DNA of 62,148 nucleotides from a virus: the IMG/VR virus record IMGVR_UViG_3300048778_000140, positions 1 through 62,148 of that record. One strand, given 5' to 3'. The position numbers and the translations under genes are program-made. The notes under the pieces are model-generated. The model was not told where the DNA came from, did not search any database, and saw only the letters and a program-made list of their open reading frames with translations. Shown here piece after piece: positions 49,762 through 57,660 of this stretch (position 1 is its first letter; every line of letters starts with the position of its first letter).

Positions 49762-52413
49762 CTAGCTGGACGATGTCTGCGCCTGAATACGCTGTCTGTT
49801 ACCCGTTTAGAATCAACGGACTGACTCATTTCTGGTCAGTTCATACGGTTTTCTTTCCCGTATGGTCGGACTATTGCATGTCCTTTCGGACCCACTTCGC
49901 TTAGTCTCTCAGCCTGCTTTCGCTTGGCCCTCCTTGGCATTTCAGCGTCGGAGTCAATCAGAAGGGGTTTATCCTGCGCCGTTGTGTTAACGCAGTGTCA
50001 TTGTAGAACCCGGCGGCTCTGTTACCTCGTCCAGGTAATGGACGCGGGCAAGTCGTTTCTGTTCCGCTTGCCTCATACGGTTCGTTTCCCGTATGCCCAG
50101 ACTGTTGCATACCCTTTCGGGTCTTCTTCGCTCAGTCGTTCACGGTCTCTTTCGAGTTCCGCCTCGTTGGCATTTCAGCGTTCGAGTCAATCAGAAGAAG
50201 TTTTACCTGCGCCGATGTTTTAACGCAGTGTGTTGGTGTAGCGAACGTTGTAGCTCACCCACGGAGACTACTTACATCAACTTTGTTGTCGGAGGCTGGG
50301 TTTGGTCACCACCGATTTGCCGAGCGGGGTCAGAACTGGAACCCTGCTCAGGTGCGCTCTGGATAAACAGCTTGTAGTTCTTGCTGTTATCATTCGGGTT
50401 TTTGCCCAGGAAAACGCTGAAGATCGCGTCTTCACCGAAAATATAAGTGTTATAAACTCTCTGTTAACTGCTGTGTTATCAGCAAGATACGTCATTTCTG
50501 CGTATCTCTCATACTTCATTTCGTATGAGAACGGACTATCGCATCGTCCATTACCTGGACGCCCCATCGTTTAGTCTCTCACGGTCCCTTTCGGGTTCCG
50601 CCTTGTTGGCTTCTCAGCTTCCAAGTCGATTAGACGGGGTTCTCATTCGAGGGTTTCACCTCGATGACGCCTACATTATTGACGTGTTGCCACTTATAGT
50701 CACGGTCGGAGCAGTTGTGGTTTGTTTGAACGTTACGCCAGCGAACGAGATAACATCCTCGTTCTTCGGCAGTTCAAACAGCATGGAACGCATGGAGTCG
50801 TCGCGCTTGATGATGTCGGACAATCCGTTGAAGGACGTGTCGTTCAGGATGTCGCGGACCACTGACGGGTGAATGATTCCGCCAAATTTGTTGTCCACGA
50901 GCGGACGTGCGTTCACGGCTACCAGGGACTGAGCGGCGGAACGAACGTTGTTGGCCGTCAGGTAGGAACCGTTTGCGAGTTGAATGTTGACCAGGTTGTC
51001 AATCGCAACAGCCGAGTCAGCGGTAAGCTGGACAAGGGTGTTGAGGGTGAGGGCCAAGCGGTAGTTCAACTCATTTGCGAGATTCTGGAGTAGACCGGGG
51101 TCGTCGATTGCGACATCAAGTGCGAGGTCGCTAGAATTTATAAAATCGGCGTATTGCCCAATTGTGGCCAAAATCTTGTTGCTGGATTCAGAGATCGGAC
51201 TTCCGACAGTGCCTTCTGCGGACTGGTTCAGGTTAGCGGAAAGCAGTGCGTAGGTGTAGACTTTATGTGTTTAGGCCGTCAGCATCTCTGCTGGGGCGCT
51301 CTCGTCGTCGCCGACGAGAACAGGCTGTGTCTTCGGATTATTGAGAAAACGAATTGCATCGCACAACTTCTTACGAAGCTCCCTATTTGGAGTTCTTGGA
51401 AGACGGACAAGCTCTAGAGCTATCTTGGCTTGCGGCCTCTTTGTTCTCAGGTAGGGTAGCACTTGGAGTAGAAAACTTTTGCGGTTCTCTTTTCCGGTGA
51501 GTTCCCAAGTGTAGAACTCTCTGGTGTTTCCTTTGGCTTCTTGCGTGTGAAACCACCCGCCGTACAACCGCAGAAACAACTGGATAAGAGGGGCATAATT
51601 GTTGCCCATTCTAATTCGTAGCATCGGTTTACCGTCAGGAGTAAAAGCTGCTGATATGCAACCTTCGCCGTCCATGATTCCGGCCACGTATGCGTGCGTT
51701 AGTTTGTCTTCAACAAACCCGTCTAGCGTGTCAGTCGTTACGCATTCCCTGTTTTTCATCCCCCGGATTTTGTCCATCAACTCTTTGCGTTTCGATGGGT
51801 TCTGCTGATCGCCGAGGTCGTAGAACTCCTGAAGTACCAGAGCCTCTTCCTTTTTGATTCGCAGATACGGAAGGATATAAGAGAGAAATTGTGGGGCGGC
51901 ATTCCTGCCGTTGATGTTCCACTGATACCAAACTTGGCCGCGTGCTGGCGTGTGCTTGGTGTAGAAGCCCCCAAAAGTTTCGACTAGCCCCTTTACCAGG
52001 GACAGTTCAACGCTGCTCATAACGATTCTAGGTTGGTAAGGAGTTGCTTTTCCGCCTTCTTTTACAGTCGGCTTGTATATCGAAAAGCACCCTTCCGCGT
52101 CCATCAAACCAGCGGCGTAGGCTTTTGTTCTTTCTCTCATAGGGTCTTTGCTCGGCATTGTCTGCTCCAATTATTATACTACCACACCGATAGTATTTTG
52201 TCAAGCAGATTTTCACCGATTTAGCTAGATTTTAATTCAGCACCATAGATACTGAATCTGGTTGCCTTGGCGCAACGGCAGCGGACGCTGCTTGGTCATG
52301 CTAAGGAATGGAGTGTTTGCCTTCAGGTTAGGAATTGCTTCCCGCTCGTAGTGAATTGCTACCAAGTTGGGGAGAGCGCCCGAGGTGACTATACTGGCTG
52401 GTGAATAACTCAT
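49762..52413 (-). CDS. Major capsid protein (N4-gp56 family), split into five exons
   Basis: Exons, in minus-strand order, are 52413-52251, 51260-50682, 50456-50223, 50013-49990 and 49791-49762. Joined, they read MSYSPASIVTSGALPNLV..., QIQ-FYTYALL, SGNT-FYNTYIFGED, TNTLR-PGSTMTLR-RIQAQTSSS, which matches the N4-gp56-type coat protein from end to end. Boundaries were placed using protein continuity, a U-G pair in P1 and a G at each intron end. Exon 3 has a problem. After QIGG the frame meets TAA (50274-50272) directly beside TAG (50270-50268), and the next family block WVSYN is in another frame, so about 46 nt must be bypassed, removed, or are in error. Confidence 0.8.
49792..49989 (-). ncRNA. 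Group I intron D (198 nt, no ORF)
   Basis: P1 is identical in design to intron C (CTGCGT with GCGCAG). P7 is GACTA/TAGTC (49869-49873 with 49902-49906). P8 is GTCC-GAAA-GGAC (49880-49891). The 3' boundary after ACAG joins CGT codons in frame and an ACG/CGT P10 is possible. Confidence 0.8.
50014..50222 (-). ncRNA. Group I intron C (209 nt, no ORF)
   Basis: P1 is exon CTGCGT with intron GCGCAG, closing in U-G. P7 is GACTG/CAGTC (50100-50104 with 50133-50137), a compensated version of the pair in B and D. P8 is closed by GAAA. A repeat copy (50029-50043) lies 16 nt before the 3' splice site. Confidence 0.8.
50457..50681 (-). ncRNA. Group I intron B (225 nt, no ORF)
   Basis: P1 pairs exon ACGT(C) with GGCGT, ending in U-G. 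P7 is GACTA/TAGTC (plus strand 50534-50538 with 50572-50576). The core GAAGCTGAGAAGCC...GGCGGAACC is shared with introns C and D. The stem between the P7 halves (P8 position) is GTCC-AGGTAAT-GGAC, a copy of the genome-wide 15-bp repeat (50546-50560), where introns C and D have a GAAA tetraloop. Confidence 0.8.
51271..52170 (-). CDS. LAGLIDADG homing endonuclease, 299 aa
   Basis: Two LAGLIDADG helices are seen, AYAAGLMDAEGCFSI (about residue 14) and AYVAGIMDGEGCISA (about residue 160), so it is a single-chain enzyme with both catalytic acids present. It lies wholly within intron A of the capsid gene and would cut intron-less capsid genes to spread the intron. Confidence 0.95.
   Translation of the reverse strand: MEQTMPSKDPMRERTKAYAAGLMDAEGCFSIYKPTVKEGGKATPYQPRIVMSSVELSLVKGLVETFGGFYTKHTPARGQVWYQWNINGRNAAPQFLSYILPYLRIKKEEALVLQEFYDLGDQQNPSKRKELMDKIRGMKNRECVTTDTLDGFVEDKLTHAYVAGIMDGEGCISAAFTPDGKPMLRIRMGNNYAPLIQLFLRLYGGWFHTQEAKGNTREFYTWELTGKENRKSFLLQVLPYLRTKRPQAKIALELVRLPRTPNRELRKKLCDAIRFLNNPKTQPVLVGDDESAPAEMLTA
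52172..52204 (-). promoter_or_regulatory. Promoter of the LAGLIDADG gene
   Basis: Minus strand TTGACA (52204-52199) followed after 17 nt by TAGTAT or after 21 nt by TATAAT, with TGTGG before it. The ATG at 52170 follows almost at once, with GGAGCAGAC as ribosome site, so the transcript leader is very short or an upstream transcript is used. Confidence 0.5.
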
Positions 52414-52431
52414 TTGAGTTACTCCTTTGTG

Positions 52432-53571
52432 TTAGATAGAGCGCCGACTTTTTGCAATGTGCATCTGAGTTGCCCGCCACAATGCTTGGTGGGCTTCGTC
52501 TGACATATTGTTTAAGTCCTCGGCTGAGGGCGCTGTGAGGGTCTCGGGCGGCGCGACGGGTGTTACGTCGTTTCTCCCAATTCCCAAAGCCGCTCTCGGG
52601 CGCGTCACCACTTGAACAATCCGTTCGTTGGGGCGCGGCGCAGGCAGTGCCGGTCCGTTTGACGGAACCGCTACCGGCGGAGTGGGTTCGGCCTGTGGTT
52701 CAGGCGGAATTTGTCTTGACCTCGGGGCCGTGAGTAGCAATCCATCGCTGCTCAGGTCCGCAAAAGCCTCTTCAATGTTTGAAACTGTCCATTGTCCGGC
52801 GGAGTGAAGATCGAACATATTCGCGTCGGGTTTGCCGAGCTTGAACTTGCTCAGCCAGCGGACAATGAGGTTGAAATTCTTTCCCTCTCTGTCCGGGTAA
52901 TAGTCGGGGTTCCTTCGAACAAACTCCTCGCCCACGGCCCCGGTTTCGAGGTTGGCGTCCGCGTTCGCTCCCTTTTGCGCCAAGGAGAACACTTCGTCCA
53001 TTGTTACTCCCCGTGTCTTTTGCATCAGAGCATCGAAGGCAGCAGAGGGATCGGATTCCCACATGGTCTTGATCTCGAAGACTTCGTCCGCCGTCAGCTT
53101 CCGGGTAGTGGTCGCCATCTTTGGCGTGGCGGGCTGCGCGGGGGCGGGCGTTCCGAACTTCAGCTTCCCACTCAACTCCCGGATTTTCTTCGTGGCGTTC
53201 AGCTTGCCGGTCAGAACGTTAATCAGAAGCTCGTCTTTGTTCTTGCCCCAGAAGACCTCCGGTTTAGCGCCAGTGCCTGGGTCGAGCACAGCCTTCCACT
53301 GCCCTTTTTCCTTCGTGCGGGTAACGTAGGCCCCGTCTTCCAACTGAAAGACTTCCGGGCCTTCGGGCTCGGGCTCCACTACGGGAACAACGATCTCTGG
53401 TTCCGGCTGAGGATAGTTTGTAACTATCTCCGGAGTGATTAAGGGGTGCTCGTCCAAAAGGTCGGGGTTGATCTCGTCCAAGTGGGTTGCGCTAAAATCA
53501 ACGTTGTTGAAAGGGTCGGGGGTGCCGTCTGAATTGAGGGCCCAGGGATCAATTACTGGTTGGTTTGCCAT
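52432..53571 (-). CDS. Scaffold / capsid assembly protein, 379 aa
   Basis: Acidic and Pro-rich N-terminus (LDEHPLITPEIVTNYPQPE), a central helical region and a Pro/Ala-rich tail. It sits immediately before the capsid gene, the standard place and composition of a scaffold. No protease motif is seen. A degenerate repeat copy lies at 52787-52801. Confidence 0.6.
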   Translation of the reverse strand: MANQPVIDPWALNSDGTPDPFNNVDFSATHLDEINPDLLDEHPLITPEIVTNYPQPEPEIVVPVVEPEPEGPEVFQLEDGAYVTRTKEKGQWKAVLDPGTGAKPEVFWGKNKDELLINVLTGKLNATKKIRELSGKLKFGTPAPAQPATPKMATTTRKLTADEVFEIKTMWESDPSAAFDALMQKTRGVTMDEVFSLAQKGANADANLETGAVGEEFVRRNPDYYPDREGKNFNLIVRWLSKFKLGKPDANMFDLHSAGQWTVSNIEEAFADLSSDGLLLTAPRSRQIPPEPQAEPTPPVAVPSNGPALPAPRPNERIVQVVTRPRAALGIGRNDVTPVAPPETLTAPSAEDLNNMSDEAHQALWRATQMHIAKSRRSI

Positions 53572-53612
53572 GTCTTTCCTTCTTCCTGGAATCCCCAGGA
53601 ACGCTTAGGTTT

Positions 53613-53627
53613 GTCCATTATCCGGAC
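53613..53627 (-). repeat. 15-bp repeat upstream of scaffold gene
   Basis: Plus-strand GTCCATTATCCGGAC between the 77-aa gene and the scaffold start; intergenic. Confidence 0.9.
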
Positions 53628-53630
53628 GGG

Positions 53631-53864
53631 TTAGTTGTAAGATTGAACTTGAGGGCCTTCGAACGTATTACAGCCGCCCGTCGTGTAAACAGGATTATAA
53701 GGCACCCAAAAAGGAATAGGATCATACGGCGAAGGACAACCCGGCCACGGAGGGTAAGAAGGAACCGGCACCGCGTTTTTGCGTCCACAACAGGGGCAAT
53801 AGCCGCAAGCAGGACATACGTGCTGTTGGCCGCTCTGATAGTTTCCCAAAGGTTCTAAAGTCAT
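53631..53864 (-). CDS. Small Cys/Pro-rich protein, 77 aa
   Basis: The start at 53864 gives MTLEPLGNY. A knuckle pair CPACGYCPCCGRK suggests zinc. The rest is Pro/Tyr rich (YPPWPGCPSPYDPIPFW). Lies between portal-region genes and the scaffold. No family. Confidence 0.55.
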   Translation of the reverse strand: MTLEPLGNYQSGQQHVCPACGYCPCCGRKNAVPVPSYPPWPGCPSPYDPIPFWVPYNPVYTTGGCNTFEGPQVQSYN

Positions 53865-54223
53865 TATGCCCCCCTCTCTTTCATTAACTGAGCTACATCC
53901 GCTGCTTTGTACGCGCCGGACAACCAAGCGGCCACTTCTTCTGACGGGTGGTTGGCCGCCTCAATAGCCGAGTTGATGTCTTGTTGAAACTTCACAAACT
54001 GATCGTCCAAGGCAGAGGCCGCAGCGTGTACGGTCGGGACTGTGGGGTCGCCTGGGGGGAGATCGACTAAAGCTTGTACTGCCTTGTCCCTATAGTCCCG
54101 CAAAACCTGAATGACGGTTTCCCACCCGGGGTGTGTGGTGACTATGCGAAGGGCCCGGCCTTTCTCGTACAAGCCGAGTTGGGCTTCTATCTCGGAAGGT
54201 TCGTATCTCTCATCTTCCAACAT
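53864..54223 (-). CDS. Hypothetical helical protein, 119 aa
   Basis: A helical protein with an EIEAQLGLYEKGRAL N-terminal segment that reads like a small virion-region helper. Overlaps both neighbours by one base. No family. Confidence 0.6.
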   Translation of the reverse strand: MLEDERYEPSEIEAQLGLYEKGRALRIVTTHPGWETVIQVLRDYRDKAVQALVDLPPGDPTVPTVHAAASALDDQFVKFQQDINSAIEAANHPSEEVAAWLSGAYKAADVAQLMKERGA

Positions 54224-54441
54224 TACAGTCCCCCGAGGATGTGTTCCAGGTTAACTACTCGTTTAGCGACCGGGGGCGGGGCGGAAGACAAGTTTCCTGG
54301 TCTTCCTGTCTTGACTTGGTGGGCCGCGTTGATGAGTCGCTGCAAATCGGCTTCCGACATGTTATCGAATTCGGTGCCCAGAATTCTGGCATCGGTGCTA
54401 GTATTTACTTGAAAATTGGGTTGGTACGTTGTACTAGACAT
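54223..54441 (-). CDS. Hypothetical protein, 72 aa
   Basis: The ATG at 54441 lies inside the 3' end of the 121-aa gene. Starts MSSTTYQPNFQV, ends NLEHILGGL. The longer frame to 54492 is not needed. No family. Confidence 0.55.
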   Translation of the reverse strand: MSSTTYQPNFQVNTSTDARILGTEFDNMSEADLQRLINAAHQVKTGRPGNLSSAPPPVAKRVVNLEHILGGL

Positions 54442-54799
54442 TCTCGGCCCCCCGTTTCCAGGGCTTATAGGCGTCCTGACCGGAGCATCCATCCCAACTA
54501 AACCCGCAAGGCGCTCCGCTGCCGTCTCTGTCGGAGACCACTAGATCATACAGCCAGCTATCTTTTGACTTGCTTGGTCGTATCTTAGCCGCGAAGTATT
54601 TATCCACGAAAGCCGCTGGGTTCTTCTTGGCTTCCCCGTAGGCTGTTCCCGCAAGCAGCAAGGCTGTGATCTGAGAGTCCGAGTATTCTTCTAAAGAACT
54701 CGGCCTAATCTTTACACCCCGAAATTCAAGCCAGCGGTATTTGAGGCGTAACTTGGCAAGTCTAAGGCGCTTCCAAAGGTCTTCAAACCAATTCTTCAT
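54434..54799 (-). CDS. Hypothetical protein, 121 aa
   Basis: Basic N-terminal helix (WKRLRLAKLRLKYRWLEF), then a domain with two Cys near the C-terminus. Lies just downstream of the portal. No family. Confidence 0.55.
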   Translation of the reverse strand: MKNWFEDLWKRLRLAKLRLKYRWLEFRGVKIRPSSLEEYSDSQITALLLAGTAYGEAKKNPAAFVDKYFAAKIRPSKSKDSWLYDLVVSDRDGSGAPCGFSWDGCSGQDAYKPWKRGAENV

Positions 54800-54840
54800 T
54801 CAATTTCCTCTCGGCAATCCGCCGAAACGGGTAGGTTGTT

Positions 54841-54855
54841 GTCCGGGAAATGGAC
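54841..54855 (-). repeat. 15-bp repeat downstream of portal gene
   Basis: Plus-strand GTCCGGGAAATGGAC in the gap between portal and the 121-aa gene. Confidence 0.85.
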
Positions 54856-54858
54856 GGC

Positions 54859-56943
54859 TTACGCCTGACTCCCAAACCCGGTCGTCTGAGTGTCCGGAGA
54901 GCCGGAAAGTTCTTCCGGTTCCACTGCTTTCTTGAAGGTCTCGCGGAGTACGTCACGCGCGGCGCGAGCCGTGTTGTCGGCATCCGCTTGCTGTTGCTGA
55001 GCCGCTGATTTCTGAGCGAGCAGAGCTTGCTGCGCCTGGAACTTTTGTTGCAGAACCCCGCCCTGGCTTTGCTGTTGCTGTCTCTGCAAGTCCTTGGGCG
55101 TCATCGGAACAACAACATCGTTCTGATTTTTCCAGTCGCTGGCTTCAAACCACATGCGAACTATCTCGTTTACGTCAATCTTCTTGCCTTCGACCGCAAG
55201 CTGTTCTACGATGGCGGGGTTGGACAGGAACTGTGATAGCATGGGCAAGCCCTGGGCCATGTTTCGGCGGGTCTGCATTTTGCTTCCAGCCAGTATCGCA
55301 AACTTGACTTTGGCATTCAGGATGTCGATCAAGTCGCCGCCCTGCGTCACATAGTCGTGCTTCAACTCCTCGCTCATAATCCAATCAAGCTGAGAAAGCG
55401 GAAGCATCATCTGGTTCATTTCCTGCATATCATATAGAAACGGAACGATAACCTGGTTGGCAATTTTGTCCACGAATTCGGAGACGGGGGTGCTTGCGCC
55501 TTGCAGCAAGCCTTGGGCTCCGGCAGAGGATCGAGCGAGATTTGAGTGTCCGCTTGCTCCCGATACCCCTTGCCCGCTCATTGAGCTATTTCCCGATACC
55601 GAGTCTACTCGGCTTTGGGACATGCCCAAGATTTGTCCAGCCTCGGGGACTGGGTCTCCAAATTTGAGGACCTCTAAATCTCCCTTGGTATCCACTTCTA
55701 TCATCTTGGCGGGTCCGATGCGCACGCTCTGCGTCGGGATGCTCTTGCCTCGCACGCGGACAAACGGGGCTTGCAACTTCAAACTTACTGTATCAAGCAG
55801 CAGGTTTGTGGTTCCGGTTTGCAGGCGTTGTTCCGTGCCCACGGTCCGGCCCAAACCCATGCCCCAGAAACTTCCGGGGCTGTCCCACCAGCCAATGCTG
55901 AGGAACGGAATCTTGCCGTAGACGTTCTTGTCGTTGTAGATGACAAGTTTCTTTTGCAGGACGATGATGTAGGTTTTATTGTCCCACCGCTCCAAAACCT
56001 CTAGGGGTTTTTGGAAAGGATCGGCAGTCGTCTCTTCCCACCGGGATTCAGCCCTTGCGTCATACAAGGGATTTCTTCCTTCTTCCTCTTGGATGTTGGA
56101 CTCAACAGGCTCCTGTGGGGGGAAGAACAATTCGAGGAGTTTTTCCCTTGAAGGAATATCATAGCCTTCCCGGTCGCGCAGCTTGTCCAGGTCATCCCAC
56201 GTCATGTAGCGGCGGCGGATAACATACTTCGCTTTGCGAATGTCCGGCACGTTTAGTCCGGGGTCCACCAAGACTTCTTTCAGGTTGACGATGTGCTCGA
56301 AGGTGGGTCGGTCTATGACCTCTTCTATGATGTCTTCTTCTAACTCATCGTCCCCAATCGTAGTATCGGGGGCTCCGGGGATCGCGCTCTTGATTGTTAC
56401 CGAAGGTGTTTTGCGCTTGACTATTTTGCGCTCACGTGTGAACTTTTCCCATCCTTCCTGGAATATGGCCGTGCCAAACAACAGGCAGTTTGCCATTCCC
56501 AAGCGCAGTTCTTCCCTGAAGTTGATGTCTTCCAGTTGGAAACCGAGCAACGCTTTTACTGCTCGGGCACATTGCGAACTTGTTCCCGGTCTTTCCTGAG
56601 CGAGGAATGGTGGGTTCTCGTAGAACAACCCGGCCAGGGCTTGGGGATTTATGCCGTTGACAGCGAGCGCGACCGTGAAGAAATTGACGGAGGCGGCTTC
56701 GAGTTGAGTGCCAGGCCAGTATCGAGCAACGAACTGCGAGTTATACAGATCGCGGGCCGTCGCAAATTGAAGAATCCATTGGCGACGATTTTCTTCCTGC
56801 TCCGCTCTTTCAGTATCCTGAATAACCAGTTTCAAACTGGCATTCTCTTCGGAGGCCCAGGACCCGACAGAAAGGAAGGACTTCGCTTCTTTGAGCGTTA
56901 TGTCTTGGTGCGGATTAGGTACGGGCTCTGGAAGAATGCTCAT
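54859..56943 (-). CDS. Portal protein, 694 aa
   Basis: Long portal of the podovirus-like kind. The N-terminal helical wing includes WILQFATARDLYNSQFVARYW. The stem part includes FLSIGWWDSPGSFWGMGLGRTVG and MQEMNQMMLPLSQLD. A Gln-rich coiled tail follows (QRQQQQSQGGVLQQKF). Position between TerL and scaffold supports the call. It forms the dodecameric DNA gate. Confidence 0.8.
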   Translation of the reverse strand: MSILPEPVPNPHQDITLKEAKSFLSVGSWASEENASLKLVIQDTERAEQEENRRQWILQFATARDLYNSQFVARYWPGTQLEAASVNFFTVALAVNGINPQALAGLFYENPPFLAQERPGTSSQCARAVKALLGFQLEDINFREELRLGMANCLLFGTAIFQEGWEKFTRERKIVKRKTPSVTIKSAIPGAPDTTIGDDELEEDIIEEVIDRPTFEHIVNLKEVLVDPGLNVPDIRKAKYVIRRRYMTWDDLDKLRDREGYDIPSREKLLELFFPPQEPVESNIQEEEGRNPLYDARAESRWEETTADPFQKPLEVLERWDNKTYIIVLQKKLVIYNDKNVYGKIPFLSIGWWDSPGSFWGMGLGRTVGTEQRLQTGTTNLLLDTVSLKLQAPFVRVRGKSIPTQSVRIGPAKMIEVDTKGDLEVLKFGDPVPEAGQILGMSQSRVDSVSGNSSMSGQGVSGASGHSNLARSSAGAQGLLQGASTPVSEFVDKIANQVIVPFLYDMQEMNQMMLPLSQLDWIMSEELKHDYVTQGGDLIDILNAKVKFAILAGSKMQTRRNMAQGLPMLSQFLSNPAIVEQLAVEGKKIDVNEIVRMWFEASDWKNQNDVVVPMTPKDLQRQQQQSQGGVLQQKFQAQQALLAQKSAAQQQQADADNTARAARDVLRETFKKAVEPEELSGSPDTQTTGFGSQA

Positions 56944-56981
56944 CTTTCCCCTTGTCGTTCAATATTCAAGAATATAGAATA

Positions 56982-56996
56982 GTCCATTAACCGGAC
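56982..56996 (-). repeat. 15-bp repeat upstream of portal gene
   Basis: Minus-strand GTCCGGTTAATGGAC, 39 nt before the portal ATG. It overlaps the stop of the preceding gene. Confidence 0.9.
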
Positions 56997-57265
56997 TACT
57001 CGCAGTCGTGGCTTCCGGAAGTTAGGTTCACGGAACAAGCGACTTTCACCGCTGTTCCGGCATCCGCCGAACTTGAGCCAACCTTGAAGTCGGAAGCGGT
57101 CACGTCGTTATTGACGTTCTGTGTCGGGGATTGTTTGACCAACTGGCCTTCGCCAGATGAAGAACCTTCGGCTCCGGTAGGGCCTACGGCAGGATAGTCA
57201 GACGGCTTGGAATCACGAGGATTTTCGAGATTGCCGCCACTTTTTACTAGAGTTCCAACAGCCAT
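56996..57265 (-). CDS. Hypothetical protein, 89 aa
   Basis: The start at 57265 gives MAVGTLVKSGGNLEN. Gly/Ser/Asp-rich and probably extended. Sits between TerL and portal. No family. Confidence 0.55.
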   Translation of the reverse strand: MAVGTLVKSGGNLENPRDSKPSDYPAVGPTGAEGSSSGEGQLVKQSPTQNVNNDVTASDFKVGSSSADAGTAVKVACSVNLTSGSHDCE

Positions 57266-57267
57266 TT

Positions 57268-57660
57268 TTAACCTCTTGATGTAGGCGCGAAGCCCAGGGT
57301 TGAGTTGTTCGTTAATTGTGGTGTCGGGGCAGACGCGCCCCACATGCTTATGGGCTTAGCCCCTTGTTGTTTAGGGAGAAGCCCGGGAGGAAAGTTCGGA
57401 GGAAGCGCCGGTCCATTATTCGGACCAGGGGGCGGGGTCGTCCACCCGTTGGGGCGGTCTACTTTGAGATGCGGCTGAAACGTAATTCCGAAGATTTCAT
57501 ACGTTCCGTTGTTTTCCACGTCCGAGGCGTTGCGCGGCATTTTGCTTATGAGCCGCTGTCCGATAGGTATGTTCCACCGGCTAGGAGTAGACAGGTGGTC
57601 CGCGTCGTGTGTGTAGAGGACCGTTCCGTCATCATCTTGGATTTCTACGTGGAGTTTCAT
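57268..57660 (-). CDS. Hypothetical protein, 130 aa
   Basis: Beta-rich N-terminus (MKLHVEIQDDDGTVLYTHD) and a Pro/Gly-rich tail that includes a repeat copy (57411-57425). Overlaps the terminase stop by one base. No family. Confidence 0.55.
   Translation of the reverse strand: MKLHVEIQDDDGTVLYTHDADHLSTPSRWNIPIGQRLISKMPRNASDVENNGTYEIFGITFQPHLKVDRPNGWTTPPPGPNNGPALPPNFPPGLLPKQQGAKPISMWGASAPTPQLTNNSTLGFAPTSRG

Larger units (their letters stand above)
51261..52250 (-). mobile_element. Intron A in capsid gene, carries LAGLIDADG nuclease
   Basis: 990 nt. The 5' exon GATTCAGT pairs with GCTGAATT just inside the insert to give a P1 helix ending in U-G. The 3' boundary after AAAG restores QIQ-FYTYALL. 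I did not find a clear P7 pair outside the ORF, so the catalytic core must overlap the nuclease gene or be of another class. Confidence 0.65.

Noticed and set aside
51261-52250. Intein in the capsid protein
   Set aside because: The frame stops four codons after QIQ, so the insert is not translated in frame with the capsid; an intron fits.
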